64,000 bases of DNA from Halocynthiibacter sp. SDUM655004 (GTDB lineage: Bacteria; Pseudomonadota; Alphaproteobacteria; Rhodobacterales; Rhodobacteraceae): assembly GCF_026015885.1 (NCBI RefSeq), contig NZ_JAPDUG010000003.1, positions 176,761-240,760 of the forward strand, read 5' to 3'. Under the pieces are notes generated by a model. The model was given only the letters and a program-made list of their open reading frames with translations, was not told the DNA's origin and searched no databases. A program made the position numbers and the translations under genes. Below, piece by piece: positions 1 to 10,076 of the stretch (its first letter is position 1; each line of letters begins with the position of its first letter).

Positions 1-149
1 CCACGGCCATCAAAATCACCCGCCTTGCGGGTGTTCTCGGGCAGCGCATCGACAATGGTTACCGAAAAGCCGCCATCAGCCAGAGCAAGTGCGAGTGCGG
101 TACCGTTCAGGCCGCCACCAACGAGCAAAATATCTGTGTCAAAATCCAT
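1..149 (-). CDS. UbiH/UbiF-family FAD-dependent monooxygenase, N-terminal fragment
   Basis: Only the first 49 codons are present; the gene runs off the left edge. The reverse strand begins MDFDTDILLVGGGLNGTALA, a beta-alpha-beta FAD-binding fold with GGGLNG as its GxGxxG-like dinucleotide motif, followed about 20 residues later by an acidic end of the second strand (TIVDA). This is the N-terminus expected of the UbiH/UbiF/VisC hydroxylases, which add hydroxyls to the ubiquinone ring at the membrane. The start ATG at 149 is preceded by a weak GAGCT. It is divergent from the amidase gene, with 87 bases between the two starts. The family call is fairly safe, but which ring position it would hydroxylate cannot be judged from the fragment. 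Confidence 0.75.
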   Translation of the reverse strand, partial: MDFDTDILLVGGGLNGTALALALADGGFSVTIVDALPENTRKAGDFDGR

Positions 150-236
150 AAGCTCATATTGCTGGAATTGTGGGGATTGTCCATGATCCAAGGGCTAGAT
201 AGGGTTAACGTCGGTGTGAAATTTCGTGAGGACACA

Positions 237-1565
237 ATGGATATTTTGAAGCAAACCGCAACGACACTCGGGCGTGAAATCGAAAGCGGCAAGCTTGATC
301 CTGTTGACCTGTGCGAGGCGCACATCGAAGCGATTGAGGCGCATCCGAATACACCGCAGATTTTCACCGAAGTGACCAAAGCGCGGGCGAGGAGCGAAGC
401 ACTTGCCGCGCAAAAACGTGCCAAAACAGGCTCTAGAAAAGGGGATCTGGATGGTGTGTCCGTTAGTTGGAAAGATCTTTTTGATTCTGCTGGGGTCCGG
501 ACGGAAGCCGGCAGCGACCTATTGAAAGATCGTGTACCGGATTGCGATGCGGACGTGCTTTCTACGGCAAGCCTCGGCGGTTCAGTCTGTATCGGCAAAA
601 CCCATATGTCGGAATTGGCGTTTTCCGGGCTTGGATACAATCCGGTGAAACAAACTCCGCCTTGTGTGAATGACGCCGAAGCGGTTCCGGGCGGAAGTTC
701 ATCCGGCGCCGCTGCTTCGGTTGCGTTCGGGTTGGCTCCGCTTGCGATCGGGTCTGATACCGGCGGATCGGTGCGTATTCCCAGCGCTTGGAATGATCTT
801 GTTGGGCTCAAAACTACGCCGGGGAGGGTCTCGCTGAAAGGCGTCGTTCCGCTTTGTGCAAAGTTCGACACCGTCGGCCCGCTCTGTCGATCTGTCGAGG
901 ATGCGGCCCACGCGCTTGCTTTATTGGAAGGTGGTAAAGCGGCGGATTTGTCGGAAGCCAGCCTTAAAGGTGCGCGCATCGGAGTGCTGCGAACTGTGGC
1001 CTTTGACATGATCGAGGATGAGCCGCAAAACGGGTTCGAACAGTCTCTATCCCGCCTAAAAGCTGCGGGCGCGGAGGTTTCTGATGTTGAGTTCAAACCT
1101 CTTGTTGAGTTGCTGACCTATTCGCCGATTCTCTTCGCGTCTGAAGCTTATGGCACGTGGAAGTCGGTCATCGAAAAGGCGCCGGAAAAGATGTTTCCAG
1201 AGATCCTAGAGCGGTTTCGTGGAGGCGCGGATTTTACCGCGGCGGACTACGTCGCTGCATGGTTGGACGTGGACCGAATCCGTGCGGAGTGGTGTGCGAT
1301 TGTGGCGGGATATGACGCCATTATTTTGCCAACCGCGCCGATCCTACCACCGAACCTCAAGCGGCTAAAAACGGATCATAGTTATTACGTCAAGATGAAC
1401 TTGCTCGCCCTGCGAAATACACGCATTGGCAACCTGCTTGGGCTTTGCGCGCTAACCTTACCAACAGGCGTTCCTTCGACGGGTATTTCGCTTATGGGCC
1501 AACCTATGCAGGAAGAAAGGCTCCTGCGGATTGGGCGCGCCGCGGAGATTGCGATCCAAGGTTAG
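237..1565 (+). CDS. Amidase signature family protein (amidase / GatA-like)
   Basis: A 442-residue amidase-signature enzyme, expected to hydrolyse a carboxamide in the cytoplasm. The Ser-cisSer-Lys triad is visible: Lys in SWKDLFD, the glycine/serine loop GGSSSGAAASVA holding the cis-Ser, and the nucleophile in DTGGSVRIPSA. The chosen ATG at 237 follows GTGAGGAC at good spacing. An in-frame upstream start at 159 would add 26 residues without a ribosome site or family similarity. The protein is shorter than typical GatA (about 490), and no gatB or gatC lies nearby, so I read it as a stand-alone amidase rather than a tRNA amidotransferase subunit. It is followed 128 bases later by the aminotransferase and ftsK. 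The substrate is unknown. Confidence 0.85.
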   Translation: MDILKQTATTLGREIESGKLDPVDLCEAHIEAIEAHPNTPQIFTEVTKARARSEALAAQKRAKTGSRKGDLDGVSVSWKDLFDSAGVRTEAGSDLLKDRVPDCDADVLSTASLGGSVCIGKTHMSELAFSGLGYNPVKQTPPCVNDAEAVPGGSSSGAAASVAFGLAPLAIGSDTGGSVRIPSAWNDLVGLKTTPGRVSLKGVVPLCAKFDTVGPLCRSVEDAAHALALLEGGKAADLSEASLKGARIGVLRTVAFDMIEDEPQNGFEQSLSRLKAAGAEVSDVEFKPLVELLTYSPILFASEAYGTWKSVIEKAPEKMFPEILERFRGGADFTAADYVAAWLDVDRIRAEWCAIVAGYDAIILPTAPILPPNLKRLKTDHSYYVKMNLLALRNTRIGNLLGLCALTLPTGVPSTGISLMGQPMQEERLLRIGRAAEIAIQG

Positions 1566-1693
1566 GCTGGCGCAAAAGCCACAACGTTCGGGATTAGCAT
1601 AGAAAAATCGCCGCGATTTCTGGACCAAAACCCTCCCTGCGCGTAGTCTTGGCGGATAACGGGGCGATAATGATCCCGAACACTGAGGCAGAT

Positions 1694-2869
1694 ATGGTTT
1701 TTCCGGAGCGGTTTTCACAACTGCCAGAATACGCGTTTCCGCGCTTGCGGAGCCTGTTGGACGTTCACGCGCCCGGCGGAGACAGTATCGCTATGACTAT
1801 CGGCGAGCCTCAGCACCCGTTCCCTGAATTTGTAAGCGAGATCATAGCCGAGACGACCAAAGAGTTTGGCCGCTACCCACCGAATGACGGTGCGCCCGAA
1901 CTTCTGGCCGCAATTCAAAACTGGATCGCGAACAGGTTCTCTGTTTCGCTTGAGCCTGAGCAGATCATGGCGCTTAACGGTACCCGAGAGGGGCTTTACA
2001 ACGCTGCAATGGCGCTTTGTCCTGAAGCGAAGAACGGCAAGCCAGTGGTGCTTATTCCAAACCCGTTCTATCAGGTTTACGCGGTTGCCGCCGCGGCCGT
2101 TGGCGCAGAGCCGGTTTTTGTTCCTGCGACGGCTGAAACTGGATTTTTGCCGGATTATCGCAGCATTCCGGAAGATGTTTTGAACCGTGCCGCAATTGCC
2201 TACATCTGTTCGCCAACCAATCCGCAGGGCGCCGTTGCTTCGGCGGATTACTGGCGCGATCTGTTGGACTTGGCCGAAACCTATGATTTCCAAATTTTCG
2301 CGGATGAGTGTTATTCCGAGATTTATCGTGATGCGCCGCCTGTAGGCGGGCTGGAGATGGCGCAATCAACCGACGCAGACCCAGAGCGTGTCGTGGTCTT
2401 TCATTCGCTTTCCAAGCGATCGAATTTGCCTGGCCTACGTTCGGGATTTGTTGCGGGGGGAAAGCAATCAATTGCCCGAATTCGCCGGCTTAGAGCCTAT
2501 TCCGGCGCGCCGCTTCCGCTTCCGATTCAACGCGCCTCGACGCGCGTTTGGCAAGACGAAGCGCATGTTGAGCACAACCGTGCGCTCTATGCAGAGAAGT
2601 TCGAAATTGCGGATGCTTTATTCAAAAATGTCGCGGGGTATAAATCGCCCGAGGCTGGTTTTTTCCTATGGCTTCCCGTCGATGACGGTGAGGCCGCTGC
2701 ATTGAAACTATGGCGTGAAACGGGAGTGCGTGTACTTCCGGGCGCGTATTTGAGCCGAACAATAAATGGCACCAATCCGGGCGAAGGCTACATTCGTGTG
2801 GCCCTTGTTGCCCCAAAAGAAGAGACAGAAGCAGGTTTAATCAAACTGCGCGACTGCCTCTATAATTAA
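1694..2869 (+). CDS. Class I/II PLP-dependent aminotransferase, DapC-like
   Basis: A 391-residue fold-type I aminotransferase. Landmarks are the substrate motif TIGEPQHPFP near the N-terminus, SPTNPQG in the large domain, the DECYSE aspartate that contacts the PLP pyridine, the Schiff-base lysine in SLSKRSNLPGLRSG, and a late RVALV arginine region for the carboxylate. The overall form resembles alphaproteobacterial N-succinyldiaminopimelate aminotransferase (DapC) of lysine and peptidoglycan-precursor synthesis. The substrate is inferred by resemblance only. The start is taken at 1694 because TGAGGCAGAT precedes it; an ATG at 1670 would add eight residues. ftsK starts 13 bases downstream, so the two are probably co-transcribed. 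Confidence 0.8.
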   Translation: MVFPERFSQLPEYAFPRLRSLLDVHAPGGDSIAMTIGEPQHPFPEFVSEIIAETTKEFGRYPPNDGAPELLAAIQNWIANRFSVSLEPEQIMALNGTREGLYNAAMALCPEAKNGKPVVLIPNPFYQVYAVAAAAVGAEPVFVPATAETGFLPDYRSIPEDVLNRAAIAYICSPTNPQGAVASADYWRDLLDLAETYDFQIFADECYSEIYRDAPPVGGLEMAQSTDADPERVVVFHSLSKRSNLPGLRSGFVAGGKQSIARIRRLRAYSGAPLPLPIQRASTRVWQDEAHVEHNRALYAEKFEIADALFKNVAGYKSPEAGFFLWLPVDDGEAAALKLWRETGVRVLPGAYLSRTINGTNPGEGYIRVALVAPKEETEAGLIKLRDCLYN

Positions 2870-2882
2870 GGACGGGTAGAGT

Positions 2883-5792
2883 ATGGCGTATCAAACGAGA
2901 CAGCGTGATCCACTTCTGGATTCAAATGTTCAGGCAGCTATCGAGAAACGTGGCAAGGAACTCCTTGGGGTCGCGCTTATCCTCGGTGGTGTGTTGTTTT
3001 CGATGCTCCTCTATACGTTTTCACCCAGCGATCCGAGTTGGTTCTCTGCCAATGGCGGCCCGATTGAAAACTGGCTTGGCCGCTTTGGTGCGACGGTTGC
3101 CAGTATCTTTATTTCGGTCGTAGGGGCAGCAAGTTGGGCTGTTCCTGTCGCGTTGTTCGCGTGGGGGCTGCGTTTTGTGACTCATACGGGCGCGGAACGT
3201 GCGGTTTATCGTGCAATTTTCCTACCGATTGCGGTTGTGATCTGTGCGGTGCATGGCGCGACATACCCTGCGCCGGAAGCATGGGGCCATATTTCGTCCT
3301 ATGGCGGTGCCTTTGGTGAGATGATCACTGGCGGTCTACTTGCTGCGCAACCCGGCGCAACAACAACGACTCTCAAGGTTCTCTCGGCTATTTCCGGATT
3401 GCTAAGCATTATTGCGCTTCTGTTTGTCTGTGGATGTACCCGCTTGGAAGTAAAACGCTTCGGTCGTTTTATGCTCGTCGGGTTGATTATGGGCTACGCG
3501 CGGCTCGTTTCCGCGATGTCGCGTGGTGTAAGCGGTGCTGCAGAAAAAGCTCGTCAGGCAAAAGAGAACCGTGCGCAGCGTAAAGACGCGATGGCGGCTG
3601 AGGCCACTTATGATACCGCATCTGCATATTATGGTGAGGATGCTGTTCTAGAGACAAGCGAGCCCCCCGTAACGCATCGTGCGCAGGTCATGCGCGCAGA
3701 GCCGGTTGCTCCGGCCCCCATGACACCGCAAATGCCCGTGGCAGAGCCAGAGCCAGTTGCCGAACCCGCGGCAAAAACAGGGCTATTCGCTCGCGTGCCG
3801 CTCTTGAAGAAAATGGCGCCCGAAGCAAATCCCGCCCCTGAGGCTGCGACTGAACATCAAGTTGAAATGGATCAGGATGAGCGCATTAAGGCGCGCATCA
3901 CAGATGTAATTAAATCGCGCGTTCGCGCCGCTCCGCAGCCTGCGCATCGCCATGAACCAACACTGTTGCGCCCAAAGGGGCCAGAGCCTTTGGTGTTGAA
4001 CACAAATCCGCAGGTTGCAGAAAAACCGGTGGCAGAACAATTGGTTCCGCAGGAAGAAATCTATCAACCTGCGCCACCCGCTCCAGAAGCTGCGCCGCTG
4101 CAGCAAGAGACTTATGTTCAGGAGCCAACTGTTGAGGCGGCACCACAACAGCCTGCGCCAACAATCCCAGCGGCGCCTTTGACCAAACCAGTTGTCCAAC
4201 ACAATACGCGCAAGCCAATTCAACCTTCGCGTCAAGCAAAAGCAGAGGCCCAACCGGCGTTGCAATTTGACGAGAACCAAGCAGAGTTTGAGCTACCGCC
4301 GCTCTCGTTGCTGGCAAGCCCAAGCTCGATCCAACGTCATGTGCTTTCTGATGAAGCGTTGGAAGAAAACGCGCGGATGCTTGAAAACGTTCTGGATGAC
4401 TACGGTGTGAAAGGCGAGATTATCGCCGTGCGCCCCGGTCCAGTTGTGACGATGTATGAACTAGAGCCCGCACCGGGCCTTAAGGCGAGCCGCGTGATTG
4501 GCCTTGCTGATGATATTGCGCGTTCCATGTCGGCGCTTTCCGCGCGTGTTTCAACGGTTCCGGGCCGCTCGGTTATCGGTATCGAACTGCCGAATGAAAA
4601 TCGCGAAATGGTTGTTCTGCGCGAAATCCTTTCGGCGCGTGACTTTGGCGATAGCAACATGAAGCTGCCCTTGGCGTTGGGTAAGGATATCGGGGGTGAG
4701 CCGATTGTTGCGAACCTCGCCAAGATGCCTCACCTGCTTATTGCGGGTACAACAGGTTCCGGTAAATCCGTGGCGATCAACACTATGATCCTCAGCCTGC
4801 TTTACAAGCTGACACCAGAGGAATGCCGCCTGATCATGATCGACCCGAAGATGCTAGAACTCAGCGTTTATGACGGTATTCCACATCTGCTTTCGCCAGT
4901 TGTGACCGACCCGAAAAAGGCGGTTGTTGCCCTGAAGTGGGTCGTAGGTGAAATGGAAGAGCGTTACCGCAAGATGTCTAAGATGGGCGTGCGGAACATT
5001 GATGGGTACAACGGCCGCGTTCGCGATGCCTTGGCCAAGAACGAAATGTTTAGCCGTACAGTTCAGACTGGCTTTGACGATGAAACCGGCGATCCGGTGT
5101 TCGAGACAGAAGAATTCGCGCCCGAAACCATGCCGTATATCGTGGTTGTTGTGGACGAGATGGCCGACCTGATGATGGTTGCGGGCAAAGAAATCGAGGC
5201 TTGCATCCAGCGTCTTGCACAGATGGCGCGGGCCTCGGGTATCCACCTGATTATGGCCACGCAGCGCCCTTCGGTGGATGTTATTACCGGTACGATCAAG
5301 GCCAACTTCCCGACTCGTATCTCGTTCCAAGTGACCAGCAAGATCGACAGCCGCACCATCCTTGGTGAAATGGGCGCGGAACAGCTCTTGGGCATGGGCG
5401 ACATGCTCTATATGGCCGGCGGCAGCAAGATCACCCGTATCCACGGGCCGTTCTGTTCAGACGAGGAAGTTGAAGAGATCGTCAATCACCTCAAAGCTTA
5501 TGGTACACCTGAGTATATGAGCGGGATTGTCGAAGGGCCGGACGAGGACAAATCCAACGATATCGATCTTGTGCTTGGCCTTGGCGGAAACACCAACGGC
5601 GAAGACGCGCTTTACGATCAAGCGGTTGCGATTGTCCTGAAAGACCGCAAATGTTCTACCTCTTATATCCAGCGCAAGCTCTCTATTGGCTATAACAAAG
5701 CCGCGAGACTTGTTGAGCAGATGGAAGAGGAGAACCTTGTTTCCGCTGCTAACCACGTGGGTAAGCGCGAAATATTGGTGCCGGAACAGTAA
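2883..5792 (+). CDS. ftsK: DNA translocase FtsK
   Basis: A 969-residue septal DNA pump that coordinates chromosome segregation with division. The N-terminal 200 residues carry about four membrane helices. Residues about 210-490 are a Pro/Glu/Ala/Gln-rich linker of low complexity. The motor follows, with Walker A GTTGSGKS at about residue 621 and Walker [12 protein letters not shown] near 750. The C-terminal winged-helix gamma domain (about 905-969, including [19 protein letters not shown]) reads KOPS sequences and activates XerCD at dif. It lies between the aminotransferase and lolA genes on the same strand, an order common in Rhodobacterales. Nothing is truncated. GGGTAGAG precedes the ATG. 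Confidence 0.97.
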   Translation: MAYQTRQRDPLLDSNVQAAIEKRGKELLGVALILGGVLFSMLLYTFSPSDPSWFSANGGPIENWLGRFGATVASIFISVVGAASWAVPVALFAWGLRFVTHTGAERAVYRAIFLPIAVVICAVHGATYPAPEAWGHISSYGGAFGEMITGGLLAAQPGATTTTLKVLSAISGLLSIIALLFVCGCTRLEVKRFGRFMLVGLIMGYARLVSAMSRGVSGAAEKARQAKENRAQRKDAMAAEATYDTASAYYGEDAVLETSEPPVTHRAQVMRAEPVAPAPMTPQMPVAEPEPVAEPAAKTGLFARVPLLKKMAPEANPAPEAATEHQVEMDQDERIKARITDVIKSRVRAAPQPAHRHEPTLLRPKGPEPLVLNTNPQVAEKPVAEQLVPQEEIYQPAPPAPEAAPLQQETYVQEPTVEAAPQQPAPTIPAAPLTKPVVQHNTRKPIQPSRQAKAEAQPALQFDENQAEFELPPLSLLASPSSIQRHVLSDEALEENARMLENVLDDYGVKGEIIAVRPGPVVTMYELEPAPGLKASRVIGLADDIARSMSALSARVSTVPGRSVIGIELPNENREMVVLREILSARDFGDSNMKLPLALGKDIGGEPIVANLAKMPHLLIAGTTGSGKSVAINTMILSLLYKLTPEECRLIMIDPKMLELSVYDGIPHLLSPVVTDPKKAVVALKWVVGEMEERYRKMSKMGVRNIDGYNGRVRDALAKNEMFSRTVQTGFDDETGDPVFETEEFAPETMPYIVVVVDEMADLMMVAGKEIEACIQRLAQMARASGIHLIMATQRPSVDVITGTIKANFPTRISFQVTSKIDSRTILGEMGAEQLLGMGDMLYMAGGSKITRIHGPFCSDEEVEEIVNHLKAYGTPEYMSGIVEGPDEDKSNDIDLVLGLGGNTNGEDALYDQAVAIVLKDRKCSTSYIQRKLSIGYNKAARLVEQMEEENLVSAANHVGKREILVPEQ

Positions 5793-5817
5793 GATCGGCG
5801 GATCATTGCTTTGTGAA

Positions 5818-5843
5818 CTCTGGTGGCTGGAAACCTGCCAGAG
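5818..5843 (+). terminator. Weak hairpin between ftsK and lolA
   Basis: CTCTGG at 5818-5823 pairs with CCAGAG at 5838-5843 around a 14-base loop. No T-run follows, so it is more likely a partial attenuator or mRNA-stability hairpin than a full intrinsic terminator. It ends 18 bases before the lolA ATG. Confidence 0.3.
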
Positions 5844-5861
5844 ATTCACTAAGTTATTGGT

Positions 5862-6464
5862 ATGAAAATGTTTCGATACCTATTGGCTCCGATTCTCGCA
5901 GTTGGCATGGCGTTGCCTGCGGCTGCCGAGAAAATTCCGTTGGATGTGCTGTCTAATTATATCAACAGCCTCAAGACGGCGACGACCACCTTCAAGCAGA
6001 TCAACGGAGACGGCACCGTTTCCACGGGCACGCTCTACATGCACCGCCCCGGCCGTGCGCGATTTGAGTATGCCGAACCAGATGACACGCTTGTCGTCGC
6101 GGGCGGCAGTCAGGTGGCGATATTTGATGGGAAGTCCAACACTGGGCCGGAGCAATATCCGCTAAAGCGCACGCCGCTAAGCTTGATCCTTGCGCGGAAT
6201 GTGAACCTTAGGAACGCAAAGATGCTTGTCGCGCATCAGGCCTTCGGACAAGACACTGTTGTGCGCGCTCAGGATCCAGAACACCCTGAATACGGGAGTA
6301 TTGATCTTATTTTCTCAGACAATCCCGTGCGCCTTAAAGAGTGGATCATAAACGATAGCGGTGGCGGCTCGACGCGGGTCATGCTGAATGATCTGCAAAC
6401 AGGCGTTTCCTTGCGGGCCGGCCTGTTTAACATCACAAAAGCTATAGACGATCGTAACCGCTAG
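5862..6464 (+). CDS. lolA: Outer-membrane lipoprotein carrier protein LolA
   Basis: A 200-residue periplasmic chaperone that ferries lipoproteins from LolCDE to the outer membrane. The N-terminus is a Sec signal peptide (positive MKMFR, a hydrophobic core, cleavage after about ALPAAAE). The mature part shows the LolA half-barrel pattern: FKQINGDGTVSTGTLYMHRPGR near residue 45 and FEYAEPDDTLVV after it, then a hydrophobic C-terminal half (SIDLIFSDNPVRLKEW). The length fits the family. It follows ftsK on the same strand, as in many Rhodobacterales. It converges with the lytic transglycosylase gene: both stop codons share the palindrome CTAG, so no terminator fits between them. Confidence 0.85.
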   Translation: MKMFRYLLAPILAVGMALPAAAEKIPLDVLSNYINSLKTATTTFKQINGDGTVSTGTLYMHRPGRARFEYAEPDDTLVVAGGSQVAIFDGKSNTGPEQYPLKRTPLSLILARNVNLRNAKMLVAHQAFGQDTVVRAQDPEHPEYGSIDLIFSDNPVRLKEWIINDSGGGSTRVMLNDLQTGVSLRAGLFNITKAIDDRNR

Positions 6465-7045
6465 ATTTTGCCACACCGCAAAAGCTGGTTGCGATACATA
6501 TCGGCGCGATCGCCAACCGCATCGGCCACTCGGATAAGCCAAGGCTTGCTGAGATAGCTTTGGCGCGCATAACCTGCGCGACCTTCGTGATAGGCGAGGT
6601 ATTGGTTGCGCGCATCTGCGATCGAAATGCCGAGCGTGCGCGTTGTTTCATCCATGTACCAACCCATGAAATCAACAGCGTCCTGAAAATCATCGCGCTT
6701 GGCGCCACGGCCGCCGTGGGAGTCGCGGTACTCGTCCCAAGTTCCATCAAGGGCTTGGCTGTAGCCATAGGCCGAACTTGCGCGGCCCATGGGGATAACA
6801 CCCAATGCATACCGAAGCGGCGTTCGCGCGTTCCCGATAAATTTGCTCTCCTGATACAGGATCGCCATTTGCACATGCACCGGAACGCGCCACTTGCGCT
6901 GCGCTTTTTTCATATCGCGAAGATAACGCGGCCGTTCATCAAGAATTGCACATGCGTCGTTAAGGTTACGCGGCGCGGAGTTATACCCGCCACCGCAAGC
7001 TGCCAGTAGGATCAATAATGCCGTTGCGCGGAAAATTCTGCTCAT
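6461..7045 (-). CDS. Lipoprotein lytic transglycosylase (SLT domain)
   Basis: A 194-residue lipoprotein predicted to cleave the MurNAc-GlcNAc bond of peptidoglycan. The signal peptide ends in a lipobox LLAAC with the lipidated Cys at residue 17. The SLT fold starts with the catalytic Glu66 in ILYQESKF, followed by SSAYGYSQALDGTWDEY (the GYSQ element of the family) and a C-terminal LAYHEGRAGY helix. Only the compact lysozyme-like domain is present; there is no LysM or other wall-binding module. Its stop overlaps the lolA stop by four bases in convergent orientation. It lies 74 bases downstream of the AEC transporter gene. Its exact transglycosylase family is unassigned. Confidence 0.85.
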   Translation of the reverse strand: MSRIFRATALLILLAACGGGYNSAPRNLNDACAILDERPRYLRDMKKAQRKWRVPVHVQMAILYQESKFIGNARTPLRYALGVIPMGRASSAYGYSQALDGTWDEYRDSHGGRGAKRDDFQDAVDFMGWYMDETTRTLGISIADARNQYLAYHEGRAGYARQSYLSKPWLIRVADAVGDRADMYRNQLLRCGKI

Positions 7046-7119
7046 TTGCCCATCGCTCTAAAATTTTTTCTTTAAGGTACAGGAAAATCTGAGCGGGTTA
7101 AATGAAAAACCCGTGTGCC

Positions 7120-8001
7120 TTAGATCAGAAAAAAGAGAGCGAGCGGAAAAATTGCAACCGAAAGCAGCGTTGAAGCAACCACCAAACCGGCCACGGCATC
7201 GGAGTCAGCGCCATATTTTTCGGCCAACATGTAAGAGGTCACGGCAACGGGTGTGCCGACCTGAAGAACCAACACGGCATAAGCCACTGGCGGTAGGTTA
7301 AACCACCGTCCGACAACTGCGGCGATACCGATGCATATTGCGGCCTTTAGAAGTGATAGCCAGACTGCCTGTGCCATTCGGCCAGGTTGAAGCCGCGCAA
7401 CGGCCACCCCAAGTGTCAGCAGCATGAGCGGAATTGCCATTTGGCCAACCAGATTGAGCGAGTTGCCCAAAAACGTAGGGACATCCCAGTCTTGCCACAT
7501 AAACAAAGCGCCAAGCAGGGTTGCGGCAACCATAGGTTCTTTGAGCACGCGCATGATGGAACCTCCGCCAGACACAACCCAAACCCCGTAGGTAAAACTC
7601 CAGATTGCCATCGCCGCAAAAACAACAATCGCAAAACCAAGCCCCTCGCTTCCAAAAGCAAACAAGGCAAGCGGCAGGCCAACATTTCCCGTATTTCCGA
7701 AAATCAAAGGGGGCAGGAAGCTTCGCGTTTCCAGCTTTAGAAGCTTAACAATCACGAAAAATGCAATGGTGATAGCGCCGTAAGCTACTGCGGAAGCGAG
7801 CAAAATTTGGGTAAGCGCATTGGGATCAATCTCTGTTTCAACCAGAGAAATGAAGATCAGACACGGGACGCCCAAAGTCATCGACAGTTTGGTTACAAAA
7901 GCCAGCCGATACTCAAAACCGAGCTTAACCCAAGCAAACCCAATACAGCCGAGAATGAAAACCGGCGCGACAATTTCAAGTACTGTTAAAACTATGTCCA
8001 C
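7120..8001 (-). CDS. AEC (auxin efflux carrier) family transporter
   Basis: A 293-residue, almost wholly hydrophobic protein with about 9-10 membrane helices in two repeats. The family glycine/asparagine motif FGNTGNVGLPLALF is in the first half and LVLQVGTPVAVTSYMLAEKYG in the second, the paired unwound-helix signature of AEC/bile-acid-symporter-like carriers. Members such as MleP and MdcF move malate or malonate; auxin transport is only the plant function. The substrate here is unknown, and no metabolic neighbour suggests one. The upstream region is shared with hspQ on the opposite strand. Confidence 0.85.
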   Translation of the reverse strand: MDIVLTVLEIVAPVFILGCIGFAWVKLGFEYRLAFVTKLSMTLGVPCLIFISLVETEIDPNALTQILLASAVAYGAITIAFFVIVKLLKLETRSFLPPLIFGNTGNVGLPLALFAFGSEGLGFAIVVFAAMAIWSFTYGVWVVSGGGSIMRVLKEPMVAATLLGALFMWQDWDVPTFLGNSLNLVGQMAIPLMLLTLGVAVARLQPGRMAQAVWLSLLKAAICIGIAAVVGRWFNLPPVAYAVLVLQVGTPVAVTSYMLAEKYGADSDAVAGLVVASTLLSVAIFPLALFFLI

Positions 8002-8083
8002 AGTCTGTTTCCACCAAAATTCGTCTCAAACATGGACATTTCCCACTTGGAATGAGTAGTAAACAAGTAGGAGCTTGGAACCA

Positions 8084-8410
8084 ATGCTAAAAACGCGTGC
8101 GAAATACTATCTTGGCCAAGTGGTGCGTCACCGCAAACACCCCTTTCGTGGGGTGGTCTTTGACGTGGATCCAACCTTCTCCAACACAGATGAGTGGTAT
8201 GAGGCCATTCCCGAAGATGCTCGGCCGGACAAAGACCAGCCGTTTTATCATCTGTTGGCCGAAAATGACCAAAGCTATTACGTCGCCTATGTCAGCGAAC
8301 AGAATCTGATTGCTGATTATACTGGGGGCCCTGTGAGCCACCCTGATCTAGGTGATTTGTTTGGTCCATTCGAGGATGGCTCATATCCGTTGCAGTTCCA
8401 GCTGAACTAA
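8084..8410 (+). CDS. hspQ: Heat shock protein HspQ (YccV-like, hemimethylated-DNA-binding fold)
   Basis: A 108-residue HspQ-like protein, close to the 105 residues of the E. coli protein. The conserved core is visible: GQVVRHRKHPFRGVVFDVDP near the N-terminus, the WY pair, DKDQPFYHLL, and YVSEQNLI toward the end. In enterobacteria HspQ is a heat-inducible modulator and substrate of the Lon protease and was first noted to bind hemimethylated DNA; whether either applies here is not shown. The ATG at 8084 follows GTAGGAGC; an upstream in-frame TTG at 8075 would sit on that site and is rejected. It converges with the gamma-glutamyltransferase gene with a six-base gap. Confidence 0.88.
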   Translation: MLKTRAKYYLGQVVRHRKHPFRGVVFDVDPTFSNTDEWYEAIPEDARPDKDQPFYHLLAENDQSYYVAYVSEQNLIADYTGGPVSHPDLGDLFGPFEDGSYPLQFQLN

Positions 8411-8416
8411 AGCCGC

Positions 8417-9997
8417 CTAGTAGCCGAGCGCACAGCCGTCTTTGCGGTGATCAGATGCGCCAATCAAAACGCCATTGTCCCAATCAATTTCGATTGCCTG
8501 CGCTCCGCCAATTGGTGTTTCCGGGACGACGATGTTGTGACCAAGGTCCGCGAGTTCCTGTCGTACCTTTTCGCTATAACCACGCTCGATATTGAGCGCA
8601 GTCCCATCGGCAAAGCATCGCGGGGCATCGCTTGCACTTTGGGGGTCGAGGCCGAAATCGATGATATTGCTCATAAAGCGCGCGTGTCCGTTCGGCTGGT
8701 AAGCGCCACCCATGACACCAAAGGGCATAATGACCTTACTGTTTTTGCGAAGCATCGCAGGAATGATTGTATGCATCGGACGCTTCCCGCCACCAGCTTC
8801 GTTTGCATGCCCTTGCTCAAGCGTGAAACCCGCGCCGCGGTTCTGGAACAGAATGCCGAACTTGTCCGACGCGTGGCCAGAACCAAAGCTATGGAAGATC
8901 GAATAAATCAGCGAAACTGCCATGCGATCTTTGTCGACGACGGTGATGTAGATCGTGTCCTTGTGGACAGCCTCAGAAATCGGTGCCGCTGATGGCATCG
9001 CTTTGGCGGGATCAATTAGATCGGCGAGCGCCTTCGCTGTATCTTGCGACAGCATATGCTCAAGTTTTTTCATGTGGTTTGCGTCGGCGAGGAAGCGATT
9101 GCGCGCGTCATATGCCAGCTTTGCCGCCTCCGCTTCGATATGTGCCCGCTGAGCACCGAAGGGTTCCATCGACGCAATGTCAAAATGACTTAGAATATTG
9201 TTCATCAAAATCGCAGTTGCACCTTGCCCGTTCGGTGGGTGCTCTACAAGGTCGATCCCTTTGTAGGCCCCCGAAATCGGCTTTGTGTATTCGCAAGCAG
9301 TTGTGGCAAAATCATCCAACGTATGACATCCGCCAAGCGCATTGAGTGAGGCGACCATATCCTCTGCCACTTCGCCTTCATAAAACCCTTCACGACCATC
9401 AAGAGCGATACGGCGCAGGACTTCGGCCTGTTGCGGTGCGCGGAAAATCTGGCCCGTTGTCGGCGCTTGGCCGTTGAACAGGTAATGCTCGCGTGCGGCA
9501 CCCTTGAGAGAATCCGCTGCAATGGCCCAGTCTTTTTGTACGCGGGGCGCAACCGGCACACCCCGTTCGGCGTAGTGAATCGCCGGCGCAAGCGAAGCGG
9601 CGATACCTGCGCGGCCCCAATCTTTGGACAGCTTGCAGAATGCATCAATTGCGCCCGGAACGGTTATGGATTCAACGCCTTGAAGCGGGATGGTTTCATG
9701 ACCCCGAGCACGGATTTCATTTGCATCCAACGCCGCAGGGGCTTTTCCAGAACCATTAAGTGCAATTACCTCATCGGAGTCAGCAGGCTTCAGGAGTACA
9801 AAGCAATCGCCACCGATGCCTGTCATCTGCGGCTCGCAAATCCCCAAAACAACCGCGCCTGCAATCGCAGCATCAACAGCATTTCCGCCCGACTCCAGGA
9901 TTTGAATGGCTATCTTGGAAGCCAGCGGATGCGATGTTGCACACATGCCGTTCTCGGCAATTACAGGGGATCGACCGGGAAAATGAAAATCGCGCAT
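8417..9997 (-). CDS. ggt: Gamma-glutamyltransferase family protein
   Basis: A 526-residue Ntn-hydrolase precursor that should self-cleave before a threonine into large and small subunits. The large-subunit start MCATSHPLASKIAIQILESG and the oxyanion region ICEPQMTGIGGDCF are classic. The predicted nucleophile is Thr348 in HKDTIYITVVD, aligned on the VVD that follows the cleavage site in the family. GGGKRPMHTIIPAML lies in the small subunit. No signal peptide is seen, so the enzyme may be cytoplasmic, as in many alphaproteobacterial paralogs, and could act on gamma-glutamyl compounds other than glutathione. The start at 9997 is backed by CAGGAG. A longer form starting at 10057 lacks support. 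Confidence 0.88.
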   Translation of the reverse strand: MRDFHFPGRSPVIAENGMCATSHPLASKIAIQILESGGNAVDAAIAGAVVLGICEPQMTGIGGDCFVLLKPADSDEVIALNGSGKAPAALDANEIRARGHETIPLQGVESITVPGAIDAFCKLSKDWGRAGIAASLAPAIHYAERGVPVAPRVQKDWAIAADSLKGAAREHYLFNGQAPTTGQIFRAPQQAEVLRRIALDGREGFYEGEVAEDMVASLNALGGCHTLDDFATTACEYTKPISGAYKGIDLVEHPPNGQGATAILMNNILSHFDIASMEPFGAQRAHIEAEAAKLAYDARNRFLADANHMKKLEHMLSQDTAKALADLIDPAKAMPSAAPISEAVHKDTIYITVVDKDRMAVSLIYSIFHSFGSGHASDKFGILFQNRGAGFTLEQGHANEAGGGKRPMHTIIPAMLRKNSKVIMPFGVMGGAYQPNGHARFMSNIIDFGLDPQSASDAPRCFADGTALNIERGYSEKVRQELADLGHNIVVPETPIGGAQAIEIDWDNGVLIGASDHRKDGCALGY

Positions 9998-10076
9998 TTG
10001 AGGCTCCTGATTATTTGTCGGAACCGTATAAGAGCGCTTAAGGGAAGCCAATAACATGGCTACGAAATTATATGAG

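Noticed and set aside
159..236. N-terminal extension of the amidase to an upstream start
   Set aside because: No ribosome site and no family similarity; ATG at 237 follows GTGAGGAC.
237..1565. Amidase as GatA of the Glu-tRNA(Gln) amidotransferase
   Set aside because: No gatB or gatC nearby and shorter than GatA; the family is broad, so a general amidase is the safer call.
3570..4330. Low-complexity Pro/Glu/Ala/Gln tract as an independent repeat element
   Set aside because: It is the in-frame FtsK linker between membrane and motor domains, normally of such composition.
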